NCBI RefSeq assembly: GCF_019320115.1
Contig: NC_089581.1
Location: 69,048,485 to 69,112,484 of the forward strand
DNA: 64,000 nucleotides
DNA from: Miscanthus floridulus
Taxonomy: Eukaryota > Streptophyta > Magnoliopsida > Poales > Poaceae
Direction of reading: 5' to 3'
Shown here piece by piece: positions 36,101 through 48,625 of the stretch. Within the stretch, counting starts at the first letter, position 1; each line of letters begins with the position of its first letter. Below the pieces are notes generated by a model. It was not told the DNA's origin and made no database searches. It saw only the letters and a list, made by a program, of their open reading frames with translations. Both the position numbers and the translations under genes were made by a program.

Positions 36101-37933
36101 CATGAATACGAGCAATCAAACTACTACTAGCCCTACGGTCTTACCCCCAACTTCTTGGCACTGTGGCATTTTGACCGGTGACAAGCAAAACGCTAAATTG
36201 GTGATCGATAGCGCTTGGCCGGGCATAGGGAAGATAGGGCTCCTAGTTGTCTTCTTATACCACTTACTGGTATGAGGAATCAAACTGTGAAGCCCTAAGC
36301 TAGGTGAATTAGAGGGTGGAAAGGCGGAGCTCTAGCCATGATCATGCCGTGAAGAGAGCACATGAGCGAGGGTGAGTGGATTAAGACAGGTGGCTCCATT
36401 CGATGGCGGTAGCATGAACACGTGCCGTGATCATGGGGCTTGGTGTGACATGCTTGAATGGAGCGGCAAGACCCAAGCTGGGCTCACCAGCATCGACTAG
36501 TGGAGGCAAGGCAAGGTAGCGGAGCATCCCATCGCCACTATGACCAGGGCCAATGACCAGACATGGCGGCAATGGCATACGCCAAGGGCACAACGTGGTA
36601 GGTGAATTGAAAGGTTAGGGCGGGTGCCACATTGGTCGAGCAATGACCACCACAGCCATGGCTCGCCCTATGTGCGGCACCACGGCGAGCCGCCCGAGCA
36701 TGACGCGCACGTAGCAGCGGGAGCCAGGCCACACAACCGAGGCCAGCCAATGCCATGCCGTAGACGCTATGTGGCACCACCCGGGCACATGAGCTGGCCA
36801 GCGATAGCAGCCTAGCCATGGCCAGAGTCGGGCGCCAATAGCGCCCACACGCGCGGTGATCGTGAACTCGGACTGAGAGATGGCAACTAGTGATGTGCAC
36901 GCATTTTAAAGCGGAGCAAAAGCTATCAACGATCATGATTGAGGTTCAACTAATTCCCCTAACGTAAAGCCAGCAATACCAGCCATCAAGCGGAGTGATT
37001 GCCATGAGCAGGGAGCAACCAGAGAAGGGGATAAAAGAGCGCCAACATGGGCTCACCATGCTGAAAGCCAGTTCGCGAACGGAGCGGCAACAACACGGTT
37101 TCAGCATGTTTTAATGAAGTTTGGGCAATCTTTAAGAGGGTATCGTGACACCCAACACCACTACCATCTATACCATGGTCAAGCACTCACTTAGAGGCAA
37201 CCAATAGTACAAGAACATGAAGCTAGGGTTTAAACAATATAGTCCGGATTTGAATGCCAAAACGGCATTGTCTACTATCTCTTTCCAACTTACAAAAGGG
37301 CAAGGGTTCAGTTAGAACTAACAACCTTTAGCACTTTTGTCACAATTTTTAAAATCTCTAAACCCTATTAATTTCAACCAACAAGTATTTCACACAATAG
37401 TCCATACATCATGCTAACCCATAGGGGCAAAATATCTAAGCACTATTTAACTATTTTGCTTAATATAATTCACCAAAAATGGCATTTTAAACATAAGTCC
37501 AAATTCTTGCCGATTCAATGGAACGGCTGATTTTTAGTTTTAGGTTTGATTTTTGAGCTCTCAAGAACACTAATTAACAACATTTGTTTTCAAAATTTAA
37601 AGTTGCATTTTCAACTACACCACTTGCTCCTCAACTCTACTTAAATACTACACACAAGTTATATCTTATTTTTGTTTATATAAATTATTTTTCGTACCAA
37701 ACAATTAAAACAATTTATCCCATTTTTCTCGTTAGGATTTTCATTAGCACATTTTATGCACTAAGTAGGTTAACTTGGATATTTATTTGAGTCCACAAAA
37801 GTGAGTTACAAAGGATTCGCTTATCATTTCATATGCATTATAAATTTTTAAAACCCAAAAACTTGTTTGGCTAATCTCTTTCTCGGGCCTCAACCTCGGT
37901 GCTAAGCAAGTTTGTAACACCAGAGGTGTTATA
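33195..37933 (-). repeat. 3' LTR of the LARD (4739 bp)
   Basis: It begins TGTGGAAGAACC and ends GAGGTGTTATA on the plus strand. The final CA has become TA. It contains a (TA)n run at 34629-34653, a GC-rich block at 36380-36900, and AT-rich sequence towards the end. A minus-strand TATA-like GGTATAAGAAG lies near 36250-36262. No gene was found. Confidence 0.88.
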
Positions 37934-39832
37934 ACCTTCCCCCCTTAAAAGAATCTTATCCTGAGATTCGAACAAGAATCAAAATGGTGAAATAAAAATG
38001 CGATTACACTTCGCAGATCTAAAATTACATGGAAGATTACACGACGTTGAATACTAAACCACACAGGGATTTAGAGATACACGATTAAGAGCAACCTAGT
38101 ACAACCAAGGCTTAATCCAGAAGTCTAGCGAGACAAGGGCAATGGAGAAATAATAAGATAATGATCAACCAAAACATGGTGTATGTCCAACAAATCCAGA
38201 AACAAGAGAGTGAGAACTCAATCATTGTGAACCCTAAAACCAAAACTAACCAGAGGTGGACTTGAACTTCTTCGATGAAAACCAGATCCCTTCTTCTTCT
38301 CGGATTACACAATCACCACTTACTGGCGACCTAGTTCTATGAGCGATGACTGGATCTCATAGCTCTACATCCAACTGCTTCTTCCCTAACTCAGTTGCTG
38401 CTCAAGCTACTCCAACCTATGCACTAACGGAGAGGATTGATTCTATGAGCTCTGCTTTAGATTTGAGGGGATGGGGATGAAGGAGGGGAGCAAGGGCATC
38501 TTATAGTGCGTGGACAGAGGTGGTGGTGCAGCGCACCAGGAAGTGGAGGTAGCATGGAAAGGAAGCACAGGCGGGTCACAAGGTGGGGAGAGCACTGACC
38601 ATGGTGCGCTCCCTACGTGAGCTTGAGTGGAGAGAAGAAAGAAGGAGGGGAGGGGATTCGCTTGACGAGGAGATGTTCAAGCAGCCGTGTCCCCAAAAGA
38701 AGAAAAAGGAAGGGGTCCGGTACAGGGATGAGGGTGAGAGTCGAGAGCCGATAGGGTGTGAGAAAAGGAGAGAAAGCGCACTGCGCAAATGGACAATGCC
38801 ATGGCCAAACAAGAGTGGGGCGCAAGTGGGTCCTGGTACAGACGGTGTCCGCAGGGCACACAATGACAGTAACTCGGCGTGCGTAGTGCGGTCAAACTAG
38901 ACTAAAGGATTGGGACCTGATGCCAATTCAGGCGTTTCAATCACGCCAAACTACTCGAGTACTAACTTTTTCTTGTTGCTCTTCCCTTTCTTCAAAAACC
39001 GTATTAACTCAGTTACTTCAAAAGAGCACTACTCCGTCAACCCATTGTGGATTTCCTGTTAGAACACTAGGATATTTTTCCAAATGAGAATATTTTGTTG
39101 CAAGAGCAGTACGGTGGTGTAACTTGGCAAAGGTGTTGGTCAACAACCTTGATACCAGCGCGTGCCAAGCAACATCCCCCCTGTGGCAGCTGTTCCACAT
39201 GGGCCCTCGGTTTCGTCATGACACCATAAGCATTTAACCAGGCAACTTTACCAACTTACACACAATGAAAGTAGTGGGGTCATAGACCACGAAATTAGAG
39301 GAGTATTGCAAGGGAGAATTCAGGCAACAAGGGTTCCTTTCACAACAAGGGACAAGGGAATCAAATCCCATGATGGATTTAATTTTAGTAGATTCAAGTG
39401 TTCTGCTGGGACATCCACAATTAGTTGATACAATGTCCTCTGTTATCCAATCATGGCTGATATGCTTGCACCTGAATGGTTGCTTCTCTTGATCCCGCTT
39501 GATGTCGTCTCAAGAACCCTAAGCAAGTCTAACGAAACCTAATAGTAAACCGACATAGCAACACAATGGAATAAGTGAATTGCACGTTCTAAACACCCTT
39601 ATACTGGTACAATACACAGGCACTCACTCTCCCACTCTCGACACATTGCTTGGCTCCTATGACCAAGCGATCTTAACAACTACGAACGAAACATAATAAA
39701 AAGATTATGACACTAGAGGACAGTGATGAAAAGCACCATTACTATAGTCACATCTCCCCTAGGACAACTAATCTACCTTGTCAGACCACACAGCTTCATT
39801 CCTGGGCTCGATGGGTTCTTCTACTACCCTGG

Positions 39833-40168
39833 CTATGGATCTGCCTCCTCTCTTAGTATTGGCTGAGTGAGGGGAAGCAAGGTCTCTACTTCTAATACCT
39901 CCGAGGATGGAGGTGCTGGCGGTACTACAACACCGATTCTCCTTCTTTTTGGTGGGTGGACAGAGATTCCCTCCAAGACCAAGGGTCTCCACCTTTCTGT
40001 GGCAAGCCTCCATGCGAGCCCTCCATACCCATCGATTGTTTTCCAAGGTGGAAAGAATCTCATGGGTGTATGAGCAATGGGCTCTTCATAGATCTGGCAA
40101 AGGTGTCGCATGGCTTTGCAGGACACAACTTGGAAGGTGTCGATGAAGCGAAACTCGGTTGCAGTCAC
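39833..40168 (-). pseudogene. Relict ORF inside the LARD interior
   Basis: The minus-strand frame is open for 111 codons from a GTG, or 92 codons from the first ATG. It reads TEFRFIDTFQVVSCKAMRHL, CQIYEEPIAHTPMRFFPPW and a basic PPKRRRIG stretch. The pattern ALCQ-Y-EEI--TPMRFFP reminds me of hypothetical proteins that accompany grass retroelements, but I cannot name a family. A TAG lies just upstream, so the original ORF was probably longer. Confidence 0.35.
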
Positions 40169-41028
40169 ATTCTAGGCTTAAGTGATACCGGGAAACTCTT
40201 CACTCTTCCCAATATAGATGGTAAACTCACACCGCTCAGTGCCATGCTTTTCATACTCACGACCCTCATACTCGGGACAATCTTTGACTCCACGCTTTTG
40301 CAGGGTGGCATATAGAATTTTGGGAAAACCCTCAATGTTCAAGCAGTAACTGCTAACTAAGGGTGCTGCCTACCCTAGGTGGTGGTTTCAAGGGAGGATT
40401 GAGCAAGAAGCTTGCTCAAGAGAAAGGGCTAGATGAGCTAGAATGCACCGAGTGGTGGTACCAAGTGGCTAGGCTTGGTCTTTTGTAATAGCAGAGCAGT
40501 CATTGGTCCTGGCGCAGTCCACCCACGAGTCTTGTGTGGGGACCAATAAAGAAAAGCAACAGGATTTTTACACGTATGAGATGAGCGATGTTCGAGGCCA
40601 TAAAGGACTAGTATGGCTACAGGGCAAAGGTTCAACAAGAGTGTAGGAAGGAGTACAAAAAAGTGTGAGTCACGGTAGGTGTGAACCGTGGGCGAACACA
40701 AAGCACGAAGCCATAGTACAGCAGTAACTCACAGATAAGGATCGGTCAGTTCATGCACTATGCGACACGCGTGACATCTATGAAAGGCACACCCACAAGT
40801 AATACTAGCATGACGACTAAGGCAGTACTAGCGTGTCTGACTTGAGGATCGTATATTGCGCAAGAGTTAGTCCACCAGAGAAAGCCTAGTTAAACATGTT
40901 CTGAATACTTAACCAAAGCAATAAGGCTACTTATATACTTCGTATTGCAAATGTCCTAACTTTTTGCAAAAATATGCTATCAGATTTTAATTTAGAAATG
41001 GGTTTTAAAGCTTTATTTCCTCATTTAT

Positions 41029-41040
41029 GCTCTGATACCA
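41029..41040 (-). other. LARD primer-binding site
   Basis: The minus strand reads TGGTATCAGAGC, a perfect initiator tRNA-Met complement, two bases after the 5' LTR end at 41043. Confidence 0.88.
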
Positions 41041-41042
41041 CA

Positions 41043-44000
41043 TGAGGCAGAACCGCCTAATCTAATGCCCTCCCAAGAGTACTTGTCTTCCATTAGACAC
41101 TAAGTACCCAAGAGAGCGCACTAAATCATACCGTTCCATCGAGCACACCCCAAGGGAGAACTCGAAAATCCACATTTTTCCCTTAGGGTCATAAATGAGG
41201 GGATAAAGCTTACAATATTCTTAACCATTTCTTACATCACTTTATTACAATATTAGAGTATTACACAAGTTCAATGCAACAGCGGAATTAAAATAGTTTA
41301 CACGTAAAAGAGTTTATACATTTTGGGTTCATAAGTTTTATCTTGCAGCGGAGCACAACATATGACCAGAGTTACAGCGGAAATAGAGATTAATGGCGAA
41401 TTATTAATCATAGAGAAAATTTATAAACCAGATATGATGGCAGATCATATAACTTCTCTTCAAAAAAACTTTTAATGAGGATTATAAATAAACACTACGA
41501 AGCATGAAAGGAATCCTCTCTGATCCCACCAGAAGGATTCCACACACAAGAGTCAACTCTAGTATCCACCTGTCACCTACAATAGGAGGAATAAAACCCT
41601 GAGTACTCGATTGTACTCAGCAAGACTTACCCAACATGAGGAAAATGAAAACTCCAAGAATATGCAAGGCTTATTTGGCTTGCTGGTTTTTGCATTGCAG
41701 CAAGCATTACTAAAGGTGTATCCTTATGTACAAGTTTTTAGAGGTTATCTTTAGTTGATTAGCTAACCATTCTAGGTAAGCACCTATGCTACTTTCAAGC
41801 ATGTGGTAAGCGATCAGAACAATTTTATCACCTTCCATGTTCCAATTCTTACTACGGTGCTAGACCATAGCCAAGTCATTACCGTTCATAGAAACGGTGA
41901 TTCACGAATCAATGTATCCTAGCTGGGTACCCGGAAACACACGCCTCACTTGTACCCCAGGCACAAACAAGACCAACTTGTTCCACTCCTGTCATAGGAT
42001 CCAGGTCCCCATTCAAACTTGGACTCCAAGCCCCCAACACCTGAGACCTGACCTCAGTATGGTGCTTAGACCTCCACCTAGTACCCACCCCTAAAGTAAG
42101 TCCAAAAAGAGCTGAACCCATGACAAGAGAGTAACAAGTCTTCCCGCTCCCATAAACAAGTATGTGCTTAGGATGATAAGTCTGTGACCTGACTACTATC
42201 CACAGCAACGAACGGTCCTCAATCGACACAGGCAGGACAAATGCGACTAGAGCCTTGCTCAGACACCTAACCAAGTTCAAATCCAATGTACAATCCCGCT
42301 CGGTCTCTAATTATTATCCATATATACTCCACGTGATAGTAATATGATAATAACAACAATAATATCTTTCCTATCTCTCGCGAGTGATAGGTAATCATTC
42401 GACTTCTACCGAGGTCCTATAGCACAGCAGCTACATGATCCTGCCATACTAGTAAGACTCATAGGACAAGGATATATATATATATATATATGCAAGTGGG
42501 TTTCATTCAACTCCTTAAAACTTAATGCACAAACATAAAATAAAGTGCAGAATAATAAGGGTTATGCACCGGGGCTTGCCTGGGCAAGATATAGTCGAAG
42601 GTTAGCATTCCATCGTGGTAACATGATCATCAAGGCACCATCTTTTCTGCTACTCCGGTCGACTCCATGATCCATTGCTGTCCCTATGATGATACACATA
42701 GATGCAATGCAGAGACGTAATTAATTTACAGCAACCGCAGCTCTAAGAATATGGCTACACATCGCAATCTAACAAGCTAGCTCAAATGTCTAACGTATTA
42801 GTCCACGTATCCATGTTGTCGAGTAAGGCGTCGTTTCTCAAAAAAATGTTTTAGTTCTACCATACCGAGGTGTTTCGGCATTTCATTGATTTAATATATA
42901 TATATTCAAACTAGGGCTCATTAGCTATCTTAGCAAACTAATTATTTTGGACCTACAAAAATTACAGTGAGCACCTACTAATGTTAGGGATTTATTGTGA
43001 AATTTTTGGAGCCAACATTATCACCAATTTATCACAAAAATTCCTACAAGTTTATATCTTAACAATATTAAGCATCTCAAATTAATTAGATAACTCTAGA
43101 AAATACTATGAAACTATGTGAACAAGATATACTAGCAGATAGATCATGATTTTAGGATCCTATCAAAACTAGTTTCACAATTTTTGGTTAACTATACCAA
43201 TTTATCTCGAATTTACAAGCTAGTCTTAGAAACTAAATTAGAAACTCTTTAGAAAATGAAGAAGAAAAAGAAATGGGCCGGTGGCCATCCCTTCGGCCCA
43301 GCAGCCTGGCTTAGCCCAACGCGGGATGCGGGCACGCGCAGCAGGCTGGCCCAGCAATGGCCCGAGGCGGGGAGCCCGTGCGCGCCTGCTCTTTTGCAAA
43401 AGAGGGATCAGGCTTTTAGACATTTAAGTGAGACAGCAAAGCACTATTACCACAAACTTGCATTTTGTACCATGGACCTTGGAATGTGTTGTCTTTGCAA
43501 CGGGGCCATCCCCGGTGGACCCACGCACAACAACGCGGCAAATGACGGCAACCCATGGTTTCACCGAGCAATAGGGGACCCATTCTGACCAACTAAAGGG
43601 CTGACCACCATCACAGTTTGGACGGCGATGATGGGTCATGGTGAGATATGGGGAGGTGCCCTAGGATACGCTGCAGCGATAGGCGGCAGTTCGTGGTGAT
43701 GGCGCAGCTGTTTCGGTGAGCCTATGCAATCTTGGAAGGGTAGAAATGGTGGAGAAGCATCAGTAGCTCACCAAGGTGCACGCTCCAATGATGGTTGAAG
43801 TAGGGAAGGGCCACGATGGTCTAGCCACGTGCACCCAGGCACAGTGGCAATGTCCCATGGCAAAACCTAGTGCGTCACCGCAGCTCAGATGGAGGTCCTG
43901 GCCAGAATGACATGAGCACTAGCTTGAGGCGGTCAAGACGAGTTCACGAATACGAGCAATCGAACTGCTATCAACCCTACGGTCTTACCCCCAACTTCTC

Positions 44001-45786
44001 GACACGGCGGCGTTTTGACCGGCGACAAGTAAAAAGCTAAATTGGCAGTCGGTAGCTCTTGGCCAGGCATGGGGAAGATAGGGCACCTAGTTGTCTTCTT
44101 ATACCACTTACTGGTGTGAGGAATCAAACTGTGAAGCCCTAAGCTAGGTGAATTGGAGGGTGGAAAGGCGGAGCTCTAACCATGGTCATGCCATGGAGAG
44201 AGCACACGAGCGAGGGCGAGTGGATTAAGACGGGTAGCTCCATTCGATGGCAGTAGCACGAACACGTGCGCACAGATGATGGTTCATGGGGCTTGGCGCG
44301 ATGCGCTTGAATGGAGCGGCAAGACCCAAGCTAGGCTCACCAGCATCGACTAGTGAGGGCAAGGCAAGGTAGCGGAGCATCCCATCGCCACTATGACCGA
44401 GGCCAATGATTAGACATGGCGGTAGTGGCATATGCCAAGGGCATGACGTAGTAGGTGAATTGAAAGGGTAGGATGGGCACCACATTGGCCAAGCAACGAC
44501 CACCACAGCCACGGCTCGCCTTGCGCGTGGCACCACAGCCAGCCGCCTGAGCATGACGCGCATGTAGCAGCGAGTGCCAGGCCACACAGCAGAGGCCAGC
44601 CAACACCTGGCCGTAGATGCTACGCGGCACCACCTAGGCGCGTGAGCTAGCCAGTGATAGTAGCCTAGCCGTGTCCTGAGCTAGGCACCTATAGCGCCCA
44701 TGCGCACGATGACCGTGAACCTGGACCGAGAGATGGCAACTGGTGACGTGCATGCATTTTAAAGTTGAGCAAAAGCTATCAATGATCACGATTGAGGTTC
44801 AACTAATTCCCCTAACCTAAAGCCAGCAATACCAGCCATCAAGTGGAGTGATTGCCATGAGCATGGAGCAACCAAAGAAGGGGATAAAAGAGCACCAACA
44901 TGGGCTCACCATGTTGAATGCCAGTTCGCGAACGGAGTGGCAACAACATGGTTTCAACATGTTTTAATGAAGTTTGGGCAATTTTTAAGAGGGTATCATG
45001 GCACCCAACACCACTACCACCTATACCATGGTCAAGCACTCACTTAGAGGCAACCAACAGTACAAGAACATGAAGCTAGGGTTTAAACAATTTAGTCCAA
45101 ATTTGAATGCCAAAACGACATTGTCTACTATCTTTTTCCGACTTAGAAAAGGGCAAGGGTTTAGTTAGAACTAACAACCTTTAGCACTTTTGCCACAATT
45201 TTAAAAATATCTAAACCCTATTAATTTCAACCAATAGGTATTTTGCACAATAGTCCATACTTTGTACTAACCCATAGGGGCAAAATATCTAAGCACCATT
45301 TAACTATTTTGCTCAATAAAATTCGCCAAAAATGGCATTTTAATCATAAGTCCAAATTCTTGCCGATTCAACGGAACGGCTGATTTTTAGTTTTAGGTTC
45401 GATTTTTGAGCTCTCAAGAACACTAGTTAACAACATTTGTTTTCAAAATTTAAAGTTACATTTTCAACTACACCACTTGCTCCTCAACTCTACTTAAATA
45501 CTACACACAAGTTATATTTTATTTTTGTTTATATAAATTATTTTTCATACCAAACAATTAAAACGATTTATCCCATTTTTCTTGTTAGGATTTTCATTAG
45601 CACATTTTATGCACTAAGTAGGTTAACTTGGATATTTATTTGAGTCCACAAAAGTGAGTCACAAAGGATTCACTTATCATTTCATATACGTTATAAAATT
45701 TAAAAACCCGAAAACTTGTTTGGCTAATATCTTTCTCGGGCCTCAACCTCAGTGCTAAGCAAGTTCTTAACACCAGAGATGTTACA
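41043..45786 (-). repeat. 5' LTR of the LARD (4744 bp)
   Basis: It runs from TGAGGCAGAACCGCC to GAGATGTTACA on the plus strand and is collinear with 33195-37933 over its full length. Differences are mostly transitions plus small indels. The (TA)n run is shorter here (42473-42491). Confidence 0.88.
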
Positions 45787-45791
45787 CTAAC

Positions 45792-46557
45792 ATGCCACCG
45801 AGCTAAGTCTGATCATTTCCAAAGATGATCCAGAGCATAAAAACTATGACCGGACGTGTCTGCTCGAAGACGACCTGACGCTGCCCCTGCGCGTCCGTTC
45901 GCGCCAACACGCCACCTCTCAAAAAGTAACCAGTCGTGCCGGTGAAGCCTAGGCCAGCGTCCAGTCCTTCCTCAGCCTTCTCGGCTAGCATAGCGCTACC
46001 GCCTATTACTAACCAGACACACAGGTTACTCTGACTGTAGCGTCTGGTCGTGGACTTCCTCTCCTTTTTCTTTTCCTAAGTCCACAACGACTTCACCCTT
46101 GCTTCCAACTTGCTAACCATAAAGTGTAGAACTTGTGTGCATGTGTGTTAGCATTTTTTAAAGCATTTGACAAGGGTCAAAGTTAGCACACTATGTTCCT
46201 AAATGCATATGCAAGAACTATGTCACCCAGTGGCACTCGATAACCACTTAGCCAAAGATTTCCCCTCTTTATAGTACGACTATCGATCCTAAATCACTCA
46301 CACCCTCTATGGTGTCTTGAGTGCAAACCAAAAATGGCCCCTATCATTATACCTTTGCCTTGAGCCCATTTTTGTTTTTCTCTTTCTTCTTTTCCAAATG
46401 TAAAGCATGATCATCTTCATTTCAAGTCCACCTTCATCACCATGGACCTCTAACTTGCTCCACCACTTGGATTGGACCACTTTATCTAATTCATACACTT
46501 AGATCAAAGGTTAGTCCTAGGTTTCATCAATTATCCAAAACTAAACTAGGGCTTTCA
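45792..46557 (-). repeat. 5' LTR of the Sirevirus, outer part (766 bp)
   Basis: It continues 32110-33194 after the LARD and its TSD copy CTAAC (45787-45791), and ends CTAGGGCTTTCA. The last 450 bp match the 3' LTR remnant at 3736-4185. The minus-strand TATA (CTATAAAGAGGGG) is at about 46260-46272 and is the probable Sirevirus promoter. Confidence 0.85.
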
Positions 46558-47400
46558 CAGTGTATCTGTGGTAGCGAGTTAAGAACAAAAAATTGTATAG
46601 ACCACTTGTCATTTATGGGAGTGGCAAGCCAAGTAACTAATTGCGACCATTTTGTTCACAAAACTGGCAAGAAGGTGGCATCGGTTAGATGGTGGTAGCA
46701 TTAATCAGAAACCAATCGAACCTTTTGTGAACACCTTGGCTGGATTAGGGAAAGGTTGAAACATCGAGGTATCCCTTTTGTACCAATAGGTCTTATGGGC
46801 GATATCCCTTGTTTTGAGTGGGGTTAACTTATACCCCTCTATAGAGTGTTTATTTGAAAGCAATAAGTTCAAACTTCTAGTTATGGACTAGTGTTGATTT
46901 TGGAATTCATGACTCATGAAAGATCGAGCTCCACTTGCTAATTGCTTGATTCATTACCTATGCTATGCTTGTGAATGCTAAGTCTTAGGATTCACTTGTT
47001 ATTTATGATTCAAATTCCTTTATGCAAAACCAAGTATTCCTTGCTACTATCCAAATGCATAATCCGTGTTTATTATATTGGGTAAGTCCTGTAGAGTACA
47101 ATTAAGTATTCACCCTGTATGATTTCAAGTTTTGCAGGTGAAGTAGTTCCCCTACATGGTTTCATCTATGCTCTCGAGTCCTAGGCAGATCAGGAGTGGT
47201 GAAGGAGTCCATGTCCCGTAGATGTGTGGATGTGGCACACCCATGCATCAGTTATCATAAAACTATATTATGTTGAAAGACTACCGCTAGACTTTGATGT
47301 AGACATGTGATGTGTGACCTTGTGTGATGAACTAAGTTTGTGAAGTATGGTTTTTAAACTTAAGTACTTGGAATGTGTGATGTAACCTAAGCATGGTTGT

Positions 47401-47457
<57 letters not shown>

Positions 47458-48003
47458 GCTGATCCTGGATCAAGGCTGGCACTAGCACATCTTACGGGGG
47501 ATGTACCAGGATGACCGATTAAGGGATGTATTCAGTATAATAGTCCCTAGTGGACTATCATATTGGGCACTCACTTAAAAGGATGTTGATCCTGACAGTG
47601 CGGGAGGTAGCCATTGTGTACTGCCTAGTCGACTGTACCTAGGGGCATAGTGCACGTGTGTGTCAGTCGTCAGCCTTTCTGAGGTGCCTTTGGCCTTCGC
47701 CTTGACTAGTCAGGCCGGTTTGTGTGTGCCAGGGGCTTGGTGATTCTGTTTGTGACATGTGGTCTTGTCTAACCTGCTTGCCATGCTACGAGCTATGCGT
47801 GCCCTAGGGAATCTTTAAGACTTAGGCTTATGTGTAGGCATCGTTTTTGCCATCCCATATTGTGTTGAGTGGAGCGGAGCTCTCGCGCTAACGGTTGCGT
47901 GTGGTCCTATAAATACGGGTTGTACCCATCGGTTTAGAGCCATCCTAGCTAAGCGTCTAGCCATACTTGGGTGATCTAAGCTCATGGGAATCGAATTAGG
48001 ATG
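46558..48003 (+). repeat. Probable LTR fragment of an older retroelement
   Basis: No ORF is supported. A (CT)24 microsatellite lies at 47407-47454. A TATA box (TATAAATA, 47908-47915) in GC-rich context, followed by a leader-like region, suggests a plus-strand LTR cut by the CACTA insertion at 48004. Its family and left end could not be fixed. Confidence 0.4.
47407..47454. repeat. (CT)24 microsatellite
   Basis: An uninterrupted CT dinucleotide run, 48 bases long. Confidence 0.95.
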
Positions 48004-48415
48004 CACTACGTCAAAATAGCACTTCACTGCCGGTTCAAAATACTCCATCACTGCCGGCAGTGATGAGGGTAAGCTATCACTGTCAGTTCCTATAAACCGG
48101 CAGTGTTCTTCAACTTCACTGCCAATTCTTTACACAACCGGTAGAGTTTAGTTCCACCAATACTATCGATTCATAAGACCACCCGGTAGAGTTCAGTTCC
48201 ACCAACATTATCGGTTTGTGTTTCAACCGATAGTGTTGCCGTAAGAATCACTGTCGGTTTGTGACAAGAACCGGCAGTGATGGCTAAGCCAACGCTGCTG
48301 GTTTGTGGCTCCAGCCGATAGTGACATCACTGCCGGTTTGTTGCTAACCGGCAGTGATGTTTATGACAACACTGTCAGTTTTCTACTAACTGACAGTGAT
48401 GTCACGTTTGCATTT
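48004..48415. repeat. CACTA left terminus with subterminal inverted-repeat array
   Basis: The motif CACTGCCGGTT and its complement AACCGGCAGTG occur about ten times each way with variants (CACTGTCGG, ACTATCGG, CCGATAGTG). They form successive short hairpins with 5-10 base loops. Such motifs bind the TnpA-type protein in En/Spm. Confidence 0.85.
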
Positions 48416-48625
48416 TATTATTTTATAATTTATTTTAATTTATATTTTTTGTGGAATCGGGTTTCGCTTTATATACGTTACATTACGTAGACGATAGGTC
48501 TATCAATATTAAACATTACAAATGTTATGGTTATAGTTCAAATGTTCTTATTAAGATCTCAATCCCTCAAAATAAAAAAGAAATGTTCTTAGACTTCACA
48601 GATTGTGCAATGCTTCTTGGACTTC

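Larger units (their letters stand above)
37934..41042 (-). other. LARD internal domain
   Basis: The left end carries the PPT (minus strand CTTTTAAGGGGGGAAGG, about 37935-37951). The right end carries the PBS (41029-41040). Between them no retrotransposon domain is visible. The only notable coding-like segment is on the minus strand at about 39833-40168. The rest is non-coding and of intermediate GC. Confidence 0.8.
33195..45786 (-). mobile_element. LARD (large retrotransposon derivative), TSD CTGAC/CTAAC
   Basis: Two collinear LTRs of 4739 and 4744 bp flank a 3109-bp interior without gag or pol. PBS and PPT place it on the minus strand. LTRs of about 4.5 kb around a roughly 3-kb non-coding interior are the defining plan of LARDs as described from Triticeae. 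LTR ends read TGTAACACCTC...CA on the minus strand, and the PPT context (GATTCTTTTAAGGGGGG) is that of Tekay/Del chromoviruses, so such an element is the likely autonomous parent (inference). The TSD differs at one base between the sides. Many ORFs of 60-130 codons lie in the LTRs, but none shows a domain. Confidence 0.88.
3736..46557 (-). mobile_element. Sirevirus-type Ty1/copia retrotransposon split by four nested insertions
   Basis: Minus-strand order from the right: 5' LTR (46557-45792 plus 33194-32110), PBS 32107-32096, gag 32049-30222, GAG-pre-integrase, integrase, linker, reverse transcriptase, RNase H (stop at 21733), GGGGGAG-type polypurine repeats, PPT next to a truncated 3' LTR (4185-3736). 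Insertions lie at 4678-21152, 21953-24879, 27393-29962 and 33195-45786, each flanked by a 5-bp duplication. Removing them rejoins the coding and LTR sequence. The remaining core is about 8.2 kb, or about 9.6 kb if the missing 1.4 kb of the 3' LTR is added, as expected for Sireviruses. Frameshifts and stops throughout make it non-autonomous now. The outer TSD cannot be verified because the left LTR is truncated. Confidence 0.9.

Noticed and set aside
36381..36936. ORFs of 70-132 codons in the GC-rich block of the LARD LTR
   Set aside because: The corresponding frames are disrupted in the other LTR copy (44225-44640) and no domain is visible.
38583..38900. 105-codon plus-strand ORF in the LARD interior, with antisense ORFs on the same bases
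   Set aside because: Purine-rich low-complexity sequence; several frames are open by composition.
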